Shown here piece by piece: positions 1-8,522 of a DNA stretch of 64,000 bases. This stretch comes from Hyphomicrobiales bacterium (lineage in GTDB: Bacteria; Pseudomonadota; Alphaproteobacteria; Rhizobiales; Rhizobiaceae): positions 1 to 64,000 of the forward strand of contig UCIV01000019.1 of the NCBI GenBank assembly GCA_900472575.1, given 5' to 3'. Under the pieces are notes generated by a model. It was not told where the DNA came from. It did no database searches and saw only the letters and a program-made list of their open reading frames with translations. Position 1 is the first letter of the stretch. Each line of letters begins with the position of its first letter. The position numbers and the translations under genes are program-made.

Positions 1-56
1 CTCTAGTTCCCCGCCCCCCCGCATAACGGAACTAGCCCGGCAGTTGTCGACAAAGG

Positions 57-98
57 CCCGCCTCTCCCCCGAGGGGCGGGTCTTCTATTTTTATTTCT
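57..98 (+). terminator. Intrinsic terminator of an upstream gene
   Basis: A 10-bp stem (57-66 with 71-80, one G-T wobble) with a CCCC loop is followed by a T-rich tail at 81-98. The tail points to a rightward transcript entering from outside the window. The stem also lies just past the stop of the leftward gene at 91-951, so it may work in both directions. Confidence 0.65.
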
Positions 99-951
99 CG
101 TAGAAATCCTGGATAACTTTCCAGGCTTCGTCGGCGGTCTCGACGAAATTGATCAGCTCGATATCTTCCGGCGCGATCGTGCCGAAATCGGCCAGCGCTT
201 CGAAATTGATGATGCTGCGCCAGAATTTTTCAGCAAACAGGATGAGCGGAATGCGCTCCATGCGCTTGGTCTGGATCAGCGTCAGGGCCTCGAACATTTC
301 GTCCAGCGTGCCGAAGCCGCCGGGGAAGACCGCAACCGCTTTTGCCCGCATCATGAAATGCATCTTGCGAATGGCGAAATAGTGGAAGTTGAAGGAGAGT
401 TCAGGCGTCACATATGGGTTCGGCGCCTGCTCGTGCGGCAGCATGATATTGAGACCGATCGTCGGCGCGCCGGCTTCCGTCGCACCGCGGTTGCCCGCCT
501 CCATGACGCCGGGACCGCCACCGGTGACGACGACGAATTCCTTGTGGTCGAACTTCGCCGAATATTCTCCACAAAGCGCGGCAAATTTTCGCGCCTCATC
601 ATAATAGACGGAAGCCGCCTGGAGATTGTTGTGCTGGGTCTCGTTATGGGCGGCCCAGGGCTTTTGGCCAGGCGCCGGAATACGCGCGCCGCCAAACAGG
701 ACGACGGTCGATGCGATGCCCTTTTCGCTGAGGATCATTTCCGCCTTGGCGAGTTCAAGCTGCAGCCGCACAGGACGAAGCTCCTTGCTGCAAAGGAACT
801 CTTCGTCGGCAAAAGCAAGACGATAGGAGGGCGACTGCGTCTGCGGCGTCTTGGGCTGGGCGGCGGCAGCGTGCTTGTCGGCCGTGCTGTCCTTCAGCGG
901 TTCCCACACGTTATCCTCATTTCCCCGCGCTTCCGACCTTCTCTTCGACAT
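91..951 (-). CDS. LOG-family (TIGR00730) Rossmann-fold protein
   Basis: A 286-residue cytosolic protein of the LOG / 'lysine decarboxylase-like' family. Members act as cytokinin-riboside phosphoribohydrolases or related nucleotide hydrolases. The two family signatures are present: GGGPGVMEA at residues 144-152 and PGGFGTLDE at 210-218, with the Arg-Lys pair at 195-196 between them. The N-terminal ~50 residues are low-complexity and probably disordered, making it longer than the ~200-residue minimal LOG. The reading frame stays open far upstream, but the ATG at 951 follows a GGAAGGA ribosome site and starts a charged MSKRR sequence, so I place the start there. It diverges from dapD. The substrate cannot be told from sequence. 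Confidence 0.9.
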   Translation of the reverse strand: MSKRRSEARGNEDNVWEPLKDSTADKHAAAAQPKTPQTQSPSYRLAFADEEFLCSKELRPVRLQLELAKAEMILSEKGIASTVVLFGGARIPAPGQKPWAAHNETQHNNLQAASVYYDEARKFAALCGEYSAKFDHKEFVVVTGGGPGVMEAGNRGATEAGAPTIGLNIMLPHEQAPNPYVTPELSFNFHYFAIRKMHFMMRAKAVAVFPGGFGTLDEMFEALTLIQTKRMERIPLILFAEKFWRSIINFEALADFGTIAPEDIELINFVETADEAWKVIQDFYEK

Positions 952-997
952 GCTGATGCTTCCTTCCCGCGCCAACCGTGGTTGACGCCAATTCACA

Positions 998-1026
998 TTG
1001 ACGCTTGAGTGGCGGTCGCTTAGAGC
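998..1026 (+). promoter_or_regulatory. Candidate sigma-70 promoter of dapD
   Basis: TTGACG at 998-1003 and TAGAGC at 1021-1026 are separated by exactly 17 bp and lie about 65 bp before the dapD start, in the divergent gap between the LOG gene and dapD. The -35 box is strong and the -10 box only moderate. Confidence 0.5.
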
Positions 1027-1089
1027 AAATGGGACCAAATGACCACCTTCCCAGCCATCACGATACCGCGTGACGTTTAAGGATCTTCC

Positions 1090-1950
1090 ATGAGCAGCTT
1101 CGACCTCGCCGCCCTCGAAAAGACAATCGAGACCGCTTTCGACAACCGCGACAGCGTCACCATCTCGACCAAAGGCGAAATACGCGATGCCGTCGAAACC
1201 TCGCTCAACCTGCTCGACGGTGGCCAGGCCCGCGTCGCGGTTCGCGGCGAAGACGGCACCTGGGCTGTCAACCAGTGGCTCAAGAAGGCCGTTCTCCTCT
1301 CCTTCCGACTGAACGACATGGAAGTCGTCAAGGGCGGTCCGGGCAACTCCACCTGGTGGGACAAGGTTCCGTCCAAGTTCGAAGGCTGGGGTGAAAACCA
1401 GTTCCGTTCCGCCGGTTTCCGCGCCGTGCCGAATGCAGTGGTACGCCGTTCGGCCTATATCGCCAAGAACGTCGTGCTGATGCCGTCCTTCGTCAATCTC
1501 GGCGCTTTCGTCGATGAAGGCACGATGGTCGATACCTGGGCAACCGTCGGCTCCTGCGCGCAGATCGGCAAGCATGTGCATCTTTCGGGCGGCGTCGGTA
1601 TCGGCGGCGTGCTCGAGCCGATGCAGGCCGGTCCGACGATCATCGAAGACAATTGCTTCATCGGCGCCCGTTCGGAAGTCGTCGAAGGCTGCATCATCCG
1701 CGAGGGCTCGGTTCTCGGAATGGGCGTCTACATCGGCAAGTCGACCAAAATCGTCAATCGCGCCACCGGCGAAGTGACCTATGGCGAAGTCCCGCCCTAT
1801 TCCGTCGTCGTCGCCGGCTCGATGCCGTCGGGCAATGCAACGATGCCCAACGGCCTCGCGGCTCCGCATCTCTACTGTGCCGTCATCGTCAAGACCGTCG
1901 ATGAGAAGACCCGTTCCAAGACGGGTATCAACGAGCTGCTGCGCGACTAA
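1090..1950 (+). CDS. dapD: 2,3,4,5-tetrahydropyridine-2,6-dicarboxylate N-succinyltransferase
   Basis: DapD transfers succinate from succinyl-CoA to tetrahydrodipicolinate in the succinylase branch of lysine and meso-diaminopimelate synthesis, so it feeds both protein and peptidoglycan production. The 286-residue product is close to the usual ~275-285. An N-terminal helical part (residues 1-~100) is followed by a left-handed beta-helix built of hexapeptide repeats, visible as runs such as [20 protein letters not shown] and [15 protein letters not shown]. The ATG at 1090 is preceded by AAGGA. The next gene, 14 bp downstream on the same strand, is dapE, which removes the same succinyl group, so the two are almost certainly co-transcribed. 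Confidence 0.97.
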   Translation: MSSFDLAALEKTIETAFDNRDSVTISTKGEIRDAVETSLNLLDGGQARVAVRGEDGTWAVNQWLKKAVLLSFRLNDMEVVKGGPGNSTWWDKVPSKFEGWGENQFRSAGFRAVPNAVVRRSAYIAKNVVLMPSFVNLGAFVDEGTMVDTWATVGSCAQIGKHVHLSGGVGIGGVLEPMQAGPTIIEDNCFIGARSEVVEGCIIREGSVLGMGVYIGKSTKIVNRATGEVTYGEVPPYSVVVAGSMPSGNATMPNGLAAPHLYCAVIVKTVDEKTRSKTGINELLRD

Positions 1951-1964
1951 TAGAGACCCATCCG

Positions 1965-3161
1965 ATGTCTGTTTCCGATCCGATTGCAAACCTGCAAACG
2001 CTGATCCGTTGCCCTTCCGTCACCCCGGCGGAAGGCGGCGCGCTTTCGGCACTCGAAGCGATGCTTGCGCCTCTCGGCTTTACCGTTGAGCGGATGATCG
2101 CGACTGAGCCGGGTCTTCCCGACGTCGAAAACCTCTATGCCCGGCTCGGAACAGACGGGCCGCACCTGATGTTCGCCGGCCATACGGATGTCGTGCCGGT
2201 CGGCGACGAAGCCTCCTGGAGCCATCCTCCCTTTGGGGCCGAGATCGCCGATGGCGAGATGTTCGGCCGCGGAGCGGTCGACATGAAGGGCGGCATCGCC
2301 TGCTTCATCGCAGCTGTCGCCCGTCATATCGAGAAGCATGGCGCACCAAAAGGATCGATCTCCTTCCTGATTACCGGCGACGAGGAAGGTCCTTCCGTCA
2401 ACGGTACGGAAAAGCTTTTGAAATGGGCCACTGACAAGGGTGAGCGCTGGGATGCCTGCCTGGTCGGCGAACCGACCAATCCCGACATGCTCGGCGACAT
2501 GATCAAGATCGGCCGCCGCGGTTCCGTGTCCGGCAAGGTCACGGTGTTCGGCGTGCAGGGCCATGCGGCCTATCCGCATCTGGCAGACAATGCAGTTCGC
2601 GGTCTTCTGCCACTTGCTTCGGCGCTGATGGACCCGCCCTTCGACGCCGGTACCCCGGAGTTCCCGGCGTCCAATCTGGAAGTGACGACCGTCGATGTCG
2701 GCAATCCTGCCACCAATGTCGTGCCGGCCAAGGCAGGCTTCGCCTTCAACATCCGCTTCAACGACACCTGGACGGCCGATACGGTGAAGGCCGAGATCCT
2801 GCGCCGGCTCGACGAGGCTGCCTCCGACCAGACGCTGCGTCCGGATCGCCAGCCGACCAGATACGAGATCACCTGGGCCGAGCGGCCGAGCCATGTATTC
2901 CTGACCCGCAACAACGCGCTGATCGGCTCGCTTTCTGGCGCCGTCGAAGCCGTGACCGGCAAGCAGCCGGCGCTGTCGACCACCGGTGGGACGTCTGATG
3001 CGCGGTTCATCAAGGACTATTGCCCGGTCGTCGAATTCGGCCTTGTCGGACAGACCATGCATATGGTGGACGAGCGTGTCGCCCTTGCCGATCTCGAGAC
3101 GCTGACCCAGATCTACGGAACCTTCCTCTCCCGCTGGTTCGGCGATGCCTCCATTTCCTGA
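1965..3161 (+). CDS. dapE: Succinyl-diaminopimelate desuccinylase
   Basis: DapE is the zinc metallohydrolase of the M20 family that releases succinate from N-succinyl-LL-diaminopimelate, two steps after DapD. The 398-residue length is typical. Metal-binding and catalytic motifs are visible: HTD at residues 73-75 (His ligand and catalytic Asp), bridging Asp106 in GRGAVDMKGG, and the Glu pair 140-141 in GDEEG. A dimerisation domain occupies roughly residues 180-290. It follows dapD by 14 bp with only a weak ribosome site, consistent with translation from the upstream message. Its last 17 bp overlap the start of the following membrane-protein gene. Confidence 0.97.
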   Translation: MSVSDPIANLQTLIRCPSVTPAEGGALSALEAMLAPLGFTVERMIATEPGLPDVENLYARLGTDGPHLMFAGHTDVVPVGDEASWSHPPFGAEIADGEMFGRGAVDMKGGIACFIAAVARHIEKHGAPKGSISFLITGDEEGPSVNGTEKLLKWATDKGERWDACLVGEPTNPDMLGDMIKIGRRGSVSGKVTVFGVQGHAAYPHLADNAVRGLLPLASALMDPPFDAGTPEFPASNLEVTTVDVGNPATNVVPAKAGFAFNIRFNDTWTADTVKAEILRRLDEAASDQTLRPDRQPTRYEITWAERPSHVFLTRNNALIGSLSGAVEAVTGKQPALSTTGGTSDARFIKDYCPVVEFGLVGQTMHMVDERVALADLETLTQIYGTFLSRWFGDASIS

Positions 3162-3741
3162 AGTCAAATTCTACATCAGTGGCCTCTGGCTGCTCTTCAA
3201 AGGTGACGCGCAGGGCCTGAAACGGCTCGACATGACCGATCGCGGCATGATGCGGTCGTTCTGGGCCTTCGTCTGGTGCCTGCCGGCCATGTTCGTCTAT
3301 TGGACCGGGATGCGGTTCGCCTTCCTTTCCGCCAACCCGGAAGGCACGAAGGCGGGCCTCGCCTTTTATCTCAGGCTGTTCCTGATCGAAGCGATCAACT
3401 GGGTTCTGCCGCTTACGCTGCTAGGTATTCTTTGCCTGCTGTTAAAGACCGAGCGCAAGTTCGCTGCCATCGTGGTGGCTACCAACTGGCTGTCAGTGCC
3501 GGTTTCCTACGCCTATGCGGTGATGACGTTGCTGCTGTTTCTCATCCCCTTTGCCGCAAGCGCCATTGCGCTTGTGCAACTGGCCTTGCTGATCGCAACG
3601 ATCTTCGCCATTTCCCGCTTCGTGCGGCAGATCTGCGGACCGGAGCCGCTTGTGGTCGCAACGACGATGCTCGTGCTTCTGGTGCCGGGCCTCATCGCCG
3701 CCGACCTCTTGCAATCCTATCTCGGCGTCTCGCCCTACTGA
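3145..3741 (+). CDS. Multi-pass membrane protein of unknown function downstream of dapE
   Basis: I do not recognise a named family. The 198-residue product has about five hydrophobic segments: roughly residues 35-57, 72-98, 108-130, 130-155 and 172-190. It is therefore an inner-membrane protein with little soluble mass and no catalytic motif I can see. A short amphipathic N-terminus comes first. The start overlaps the end of dapE by 17 bp in another frame, which points to coupled translation and a link to the diaminopimelate operon. A palindromic repeat and the convergent truA gene follow. A role in cell-envelope metabolism is only a guess from position. Confidence 0.85.
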   Translation: MPPFPEVKFYISGLWLLFKGDAQGLKRLDMTDRGMMRSFWAFVWCLPAMFVYWTGMRFAFLSANPEGTKAGLAFYLRLFLIEAINWVLPLTLLGILCLLLKTERKFAAIVVATNWLSVPVSYAYAVMTLLLFLIPFAASAIALVQLALLIATIFAISRFVRQICGPEPLVVATTMLVLLVPGLIAADLLQSYLGVSPY

Positions 3742-3752
3742 TTTATGCCAAC

Positions 3753-3796
3753 GCAATTCCGGACGCAAAACCGGTTCCCACTTTTGCTGGAATTGC
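3753..3796. repeat. Dispersed palindromic repeat, copy 1
   Basis: A 44-bp imperfect palindrome with outer arms GCAATTCC and GGAATTGC and inner arms GCAAAA and TTTTGC around a CCGGTTCCCAC core. It fills the gap between the convergent membrane-protein gene and truA, ending 1 bp before the truA stop. Similar copies lie at 32198-32247, 34430-34473 and 54931-54972. Confidence 0.85.
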
Positions 3797-3797
3797 T

Positions 3798-4553
3798 TCA
3801 AGTATCGCCGGGATAATCGACCTTCATGAAATAGAGGCCCTCCGGTGGCGCGACCGGACCGCATTCCTTGCGATCGCGCGCTTCAAGCGCTCTTCGCACA
3901 TCGTCGGGTGACATCTTCGCCTCGCCAGCGAGCTTGAGCGTCCCGGCGAAGGAGCGGATCTGATTGTGCAGAAAGCTCTGGGCACTCGCGCGGATCTCGA
4001 TCAGATCGCCTGAGCGCGTCACATCTAGCCGGTCCAGCGTCCTCACCGGGCTTTTCGCCTGGCAATGGGCAGACCGGAAGGTGGTGAAGTCATGATGGCC
4101 GACGAGCATCTGGGCGGCGGCGTGCATCGCCTCGTGGTCGAGTTCCTTCGGGACCCACCAAGCCTGGCCAGCCTCGATTGCGAGCGGCGAAGGACGGGTA
4201 ATGATGCGGTAGAGATAATGCCGCTTCACCGCCGAAAATCGCGCATCGAAGTCATCAGAGACCTGCTGCACGTCGATGATCGAGACACGCTCGCTCGCCA
4301 TCATCAGATGGGCGTTGAGCGCATTGCGCAGCTTGAATGGTTTCCACTCGCGAGAAAGGTCGGCATGGACAACCTGCCCCCTCGCATGAACCCCCGAATC
4401 CGTGCGTCCTGCACCGCGAACAGAGACGGTTTCGCCGGTCAGCGACAGGATGCCGTTCTGCAGGGCAGCCTGTACGGAATGGCCGTTTTCCTGCATCTGC
4501 CAGCCGACATAGGATGTGCCGTCATATTCGACGGTCATGCGGAACCGCGGCAT
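3798..4553 (-). CDS. truA: tRNA pseudouridine(38-40) synthase
   Basis: TruA isomerises uridines 38, 39 and 40 in the anticodon stem of many tRNAs. The 251-residue protein has the diagnostic GRTDSGVHA motif, with catalytic Asp at residue 52, and the N-terminal [15 protein letters not shown] opening of the family. The start overlaps the stop of fmt by one base (TGATG), so fmt and truA are translationally coupled. A palindromic repeat lies right after the stop and may end the transcript. Confidence 0.97.
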   Translation of the reverse strand: MPRFRMTVEYDGTSYVGWQMQENGHSVQAALQNGILSLTGETVSVRGAGRTDSGVHARGQVVHADLSREWKPFKLRNALNAHLMMASERVSIIDVQQVSDDFDARFSAVKRHYLYRIITRPSPLAIEAGQAWWVPKELDHEAMHAAAQMLVGHHDFTTFRSAHCQAKSPVRTLDRLDVTRSGDLIEIRASAQSFLHNQIRSFAGTLKLAGEAKMSPDDVRRALEARDRKECGPVAPPEGLYFMKVDYPGDT

Positions 4554-5500
4554 CAGGCAGCCCCAACCGGAAGCGTAGTGCCCTTGGGCAAATGCGTGCC
4601 GCGCAGAAAATCATCCGCATCCAACGGCTTGCCGCCCGCCTTCTGCAGGCGGGTGAGCCGAACCGCACCTTCGCCGCAGGCAACTGTCAGCGCATCATCG
4701 AGAAGCTGTCTGGCGGCACCACTTCCTTCTCCGATGGTGGAGGTGAGAACCTTGATACGCTCCGGCTTGCCGTTGATCTCGGCTTCGAACCATGCGCCCG
4801 GAAAAGGCGAAAGTCCGCGAATATGGTTATGCACCTCACGCGCCGGCCTCGAAAAATCGATGCGGGTTTCGGCCTTGTCGATCTTGGCGGCGTAGAGCAC
4901 GCCCTCTTCCGGCTGCGGCGTCAACGGCAGGTCGTCGGCTTCGAGCTTTGCCATCGCCTCGACCATGGCGCGGGCGCCGACGAGCATCAGCTTGTCATGC
5001 AGTTCGCCGGCCGTCGTTGCCTGCGTGATCTCGACTTCCCTGGTCAGCGCCATCGGGCCGGTATCCAGCCCCTTTTCCATCTTCATCACGATCATGCCGG
5101 TCTTATCGTCACCGGCCATGATGGCGCGCTGGATGGGGGCAGCACCCCGCCAGCGGGGCAGGAGCGAGGCATGGCCGTTGTAGCAGCCGAGTTTCGTGCC
5201 TTCGAGGATCGCGACCGGCAGAAGCAGGCCATAGGCCACGACGACCGCGACATCCGCGTTGAAATCGCGAAATGTCTGGCGATCTTCTTCCGCCTTGAAA
5301 TTCAGCGGTGTCAAAACCGGAATGCCGAGCAGCTCGGCCGCCTGATGCACCGGCGACTTGGTAAGGTCGAGCCCGCGGCGACCGGCCGGGCGCGGCGGTT
5401 GGGTGTAAACCGCAACGATCTCGTGGCCGGCCTGCTTGAGGTTCTGCAATGTCGGCACGGAAAAATCCGGCGTGCCCATGAAGATGATGCGAAGTGACAT
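4553..5500 (-). CDS. fmt: Methionyl-tRNA formyltransferase
   Basis: Fmt adds a formyl group from 10-formyl-tetrahydrofolate to initiator Met-tRNA. The 315-residue protein has the formyltransferase Rossmann domain (residues 1-~190) and the C-terminal OB-like tRNA-binding domain (~205-310). Catalytic residues are seen as Asn108 and His110 in [17 protein letters not shown] and Asp146 in GLDTGPM. It lies between def (upstream, 56-bp gap) and truA (1-base overlap). The def-fmt pairing is common in bacteria, since the deformylase removes the group that Fmt adds. Confidence 0.97.
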   Translation of the reverse strand: MSLRIIFMGTPDFSVPTLQNLKQAGHEIVAVYTQPPRPAGRRGLDLTKSPVHQAAELLGIPVLTPLNFKAEEDRQTFRDFNADVAVVVAYGLLLPVAILEGTKLGCYNGHASLLPRWRGAAPIQRAIMAGDDKTGMIVMKMEKGLDTGPMALTREVEITQATTAGELHDKLMLVGARAMVEAMAKLEADDLPLTPQPEEGVLYAAKIDKAETRIDFSRPAREVHNHIRGLSPFPGAWFEAEINGKPERIKVLTSTIGEGSGAARQLLDDALTVACGEGAVRLTRLQKAGGKPLDADDFLRGTHLPKGTTLPVGAA

Positions 5501-5556
5501 GGGACTTCTCGCGCCTCGCGGACGCGCCTTCCGTTTTCAGTCAGGTAGACCGAGAC

Positions 5557-6072
5557 CTAAACAGCCTTGCCCTTGGCAAGCTTGGTGAACCTCTTGATTA
5601 CCATGTCACGCTTCAGCCGCGAGATGTGGTCGATGAAAAGCACGCCGTTCAGATGGTCGATCTCATGCTGCAAGCAGGTGGCAAGCAAGCCGTCCGCTTC
5701 GAGCATATGTTCCTTGCCGTCGCGCCCGACATATTTCACGCCGATCGTAGCCGGTCGCTCGACCTCGGCATAATAATCCGGGATCGAAAGGCAGCCTTCT
5801 TCGTAAACCGAGAGCTCATCCGAAGATTTGACGATCTGCGGGTTGATGAAGACCTGCGGGTTCTTCTCTTCGTCCTCGCGCGACACGTCGATGACGAGCA
5901 TTTGCTTCGGCACGCCGATCTGGATCGCGGCAAGACCGATGCCCGGCGCGTCATACATGGTTTCGAGCATGTCATCGGCGAGCTTGAGAAGCTCGGCGTT
6001 AACGGTTTCGATGGGCGCCGAAACCTGCCTAAGAAGCGGATCGGGAAGGATGATGAGCGGCTTGATTGTCAT
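5557..6072 (-). CDS. def: Peptide deformylase
   Basis: Def removes the formyl group from the N-terminal methionine of new proteins, using an Fe/Zn ion. All three motifs are present in the 171-residue product: GIGLAAIQ (residues 44-51), EGCLS with the metal-ligand Cys94, and HEIDH with ligands His136 and His140 and catalytic Glu137. The frame is open 28 codons further upstream, but family proteins begin just as here ([12 protein letters not shown]), so I use the ATG at 6072. It heads the def-fmt-truA run and diverges from rmuC. Confidence 0.97.
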   Translation of the reverse strand: MTIKPLIILPDPLLRQVSAPIETVNAELLKLADDMLETMYDAPGIGLAAIQIGVPKQMLVIDVSREDEEKNPQVFINPQIVKSSDELSVYEEGCLSIPDYYAEVERPATIGVKYVGRDGKEHMLEADGLLATCLQHEIDHLNGVLFIDHISRLKRDMVIKRFTKLAKGKAV

Positions 6073-6184
6073 GCCGCCCCCATAGCGCATCTTTTGCGCC
6101 GATGGAACAGGTATGCAGCATGCTTCTTGGCATATGTTCACGTTTTGATCTTTCATTGCTAATGCAATCTGCTAGAGTGGCGCC

Positions 6185-7387
6185 ATGAGAGAGATCCTTG
6201 CCCATATCCTGCCGCCTGATTCTGCACTACCAATCCTGCTCATAGGAGCAGTTCCCGCCGTTCTGGCGGTCATCATCGCGCTTTTCGCCGTCCTTCGCGG
6301 CGGTCGCCAGCGCGAAGAGATGACGCAGCGGACAGTTGATGCGGAGGCGCGGCTGGCCGAACTGGTGCGGATGCAAGGCGAGATGCACGGGCGTGTCGCC
6401 GCCATGGCCGAGACGATCACCAGCCGTCAGGCCGAACTCAATCATGCGGTCAACCAGCGGCTCGACGGGATGACCCACCGGCTGGGTTCGACGATCACCG
6501 AACAGACCAAATCGACGCATGAGAACCTGCGCAAGCTGCAGGAGCGGCTGGCGGTCATCGATGCCGCGCAGAACAATATTCAGTCGCTCGCCAAGGATGT
6601 CGTCGGCCTGCAGGCGATCCTTTCCAACAAGCAGACGCGCGGGGCATTCGGCCAGGGCCGGATGGAGACGATCGTGGCCGACGGCCTGCCGCACGGGGCT
6701 TATTCCTTCCAGTCGCCGCTTTCCAACGGAACGCGACCGGATTGCGTGATCCGTATGCCGAACGGCGCACCGCCGCTGGTGATCGACGCCAAATTCCCGC
6801 TCGAAGCGTGGACTGCGTTTCGCGAGGCCGCCTCGCCCGACGCGCGGCGTGCTGCCGCCCAGCAGTTCCGGCGAGATATGGACGTCCATATCAGGGACGT
6901 CTCGGAAAAATACCTGATTGCCGGCGAAACACAGGATACCGTGCTTCTTTTCGTGCCGTCGGAATCGATCTTTGCCGAGATCCACGAGCATTTCGATGCG
7001 GTGGTGCAGAAGGCTCAGCGCTCCCGCGTGGTGATCGTCTCGCCCTCCCTGCTGCTTCTGTCGATCCAGGTCATCCAGGCGTTGCTGAGAGACCAGCGGA
7101 TGCGCGAGCAGGCGCATCTGATTCAGGGCGAAGTCGGCCTGCTGATGGAGGATTTGACGCGGCTAGATGACAGGACGCGCAAGCTGCAGTCGCATTTCCT
7201 TGCCGCGGAAAAGGATGTCGAGCAGATCCTCACCTCCACCGAGAAGCTGACCCGCCGCGGCAACCGGATAACCTCGCTGGAACTGGAAGCGCCCGCGAAA
7301 GCCGAGCAATCGGCAGATGCACCGCCGCCGAAATCGGTCGAGAGCCGTACAGGTCTTCTGCGACTTCGGGTAGTTGACGAGGACTAG
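6185..7387 (+). CDS. rmuC: DNA recombination protein RmuC homologue
   Basis: RmuC proteins limit recombination between inverted repeats and contain a restriction-endonuclease-like fold. The exact biochemical activity is not settled. The 400-residue product has one N-terminal membrane anchor (about residues 16-40), a long charged coiled coil (~45-140), then the conserved RmuC core, including VIDAKFPLEAW and the VVIVSPSLLLL region. The C-terminal ~40 residues are variable and probably disordered. It stands alone, diverging from def, with the ribokinase gene 49 bp downstream. Confidence 0.92.
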   Translation: MREILAHILPPDSALPILLIGAVPAVLAVIIALFAVLRGGRQREEMTQRTVDAEARLAELVRMQGEMHGRVAAMAETITSRQAELNHAVNQRLDGMTHRLGSTITEQTKSTHENLRKLQERLAVIDAAQNNIQSLAKDVVGLQAILSNKQTRGAFGQGRMETIVADGLPHGAYSFQSPLSNGTRPDCVIRMPNGAPPLVIDAKFPLEAWTAFREAASPDARRAAAQQFRRDMDVHIRDVSEKYLIAGETQDTVLLFVPSESIFAEIHEHFDAVVQKAQRSRVVIVSPSLLLLSIQVIQALLRDQRMREQAHLIQGEVGLLMEDLTRLDDRTRKLQSHFLAAEKDVEQILTSTEKLTRRGNRITSLELEAPAKAEQSADAPPPKSVESRTGLLRLRVVDED

Positions 7388-7436
7388 TGCCGTCGGGCAG
7401 TGTCCGCGCATATCAACACGCATGGCAGGGCATTTC

Positions 7437-8336
7437 ATGATCACCGTCTTCGGCTCCATTAATATGGATCTTATCGCCACAACGGCAGAATTGCCCAAGC
7501 CGGGCGAGACGGTTCCAGGTCAGACATTCTCGACGGCCGCTGGTGGCAAAGGCGCCAATCAGGCGCTCGCGGCACGGCGGGCTGGCAGCCGCGTAAAAAT
7601 GTCGGGTGCAGTCGGGAGCGATACATTCGCAGACCCGGCACTGGAACTTCTGAAGGCTGCCGGTACGGACCTTTCTTCGGTTCTGAAGGCTCGTGAACCA
7701 ACGGGAACGGCACTCGTCCTTGTCGGCGGCGATGGCGAGAACATGATTGTCGTCATTCCCGGTGCCAACGGCACGATCACCGCCGATGAGGCCGTCAAGA
7801 CGGTCGATGCAATGGCCGCGGGCGACATTCTGATGCTGCAGCTCGAAATTCCGCCAGCTGCCGTCGAGGCCGTATTCAAGGCCGCGCGGGAAAAAGGCGT
7901 TACCACTATCCTTAATACCGCACCATTCACGAAAGAGGCGGTCCGGCTGTCCTCCCTGGCCGATATCGTCGTTGCCAACGAAACAGAATTCGATCTGGTA
8001 TCGGGCGAACCTGCGGCCAGTGCCGAAGCCCGCATAGCGGCCCTGAATAAGCTGCATTCGGAAAGCGGTCAGACATTCGTCGTGACGCTCGGTGGCGATG
8101 GTGTCATTGCCATTCGCGATGGCGAGATCCTGACGGCCAAGGGACTTGTCATCGAGCCCGTCGACACGGTGGGAGCCGGCGATACGTTCTGCGGCTACCT
8201 TGCTGCCAGCCTCGACCAGGGCCTGACCTTCGCGCAGGCCCTTCGTCGGGCAGCGGTCGCCGGGTCGCTCGCCTGCCTTTCGCGTGGCGCCCAGCCTTCG
8301 ATCCCGCTTGCCGAAGCCGTGGATCAGAAGCTGTAA
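7437..8336 (+). CDS. rbsK: Ribokinase
   Basis: A PfkB-family sugar kinase that phosphorylates ribose at O5 with ATP. The 299-residue product shows the substrate motif GGKGANQA (residues 37-44) and the C-terminal DTVGAGDTF motif, with the anion hole and catalytic Asp249. Ribokinase is favoured over other PfkB kinases by the opening VFGSINMDL and overall length. The frame is open 21 codons upstream, but the ATG at 7437 begins the conserved strand and follows an AGGG sequence. No ribose transporter genes are nearby. A nucleoside hydrolase at 10904-11845 could supply ribose, but it is not in the same operon. Confidence 0.93.
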   Translation: MITVFGSINMDLIATTAELPKPGETVPGQTFSTAAGGKGANQALAARRAGSRVKMSGAVGSDTFADPALELLKAAGTDLSSVLKAREPTGTALVLVGGDGENMIVVIPGANGTITADEAVKTVDAMAAGDILMLQLEIPPAAVEAVFKAAREKGVTTILNTAPFTKEAVRLSSLADIVVANETEFDLVSGEPAASAEARIAALNKLHSESGQTFVVTLGGDGVIAIRDGEILTAKGLVIEPVDTVGAGDTFCGYLAASLDQGLTFAQALRRAAVAGSLACLSRGAQPSIPLAEAVDQKL

Positions 8337-8522
8337 AAACCTCTCATCGGCCTGGAAAACCGGGCCGACGCCTTCTTGCAATTTCAGTCAAATTTAACAG
8401 ATGCCAGGTAGCGTCGCTGCGGCATCTTCTTCTTAAGGCGTTAGCCGAGCAGAACGCCCCATGACGGGGCCTTTCACTTGCCATGTCAGCGATCTCCGCC
8501 CCACGGATCCACGAGGCAAGTC
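8337..8522. other. Intergenic gap with three hairpins between rbsK and the chemoreceptor gene
   Basis: Three stem-loops follow each other: 8348-8367 (8-bp stem, AAAA loop), 8400-8426 (GATGCC/GGCATC with an inner stem, followed by TTCTTCTT) and 8456-8470 (GCCCC/GGGGC). The second looks most like a rightward terminator for rbsK. No convincing -35/-10 pair for the chemoreceptor gene was found. Confidence 0.45.

Noticed and set aside
952..1989. N-terminal extension of the LOG-family gene to 632 codons
   Set aside because: The extension runs antisense through dapD, and the ATG at 951 has a good ribosome site.
4337..5497. 386-codon plus-strand open frame opposite fmt
   Set aside because: It overlaps fmt, which has all catalytic residues; the antisense product looks random, rich in Arg and His.
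6073..6184. Leaderless promoter for rmuC (CTAGAG just before the ATG)
   Set aside because: There is no matching -35 box at 16-18 bp, so the match is likely chance.
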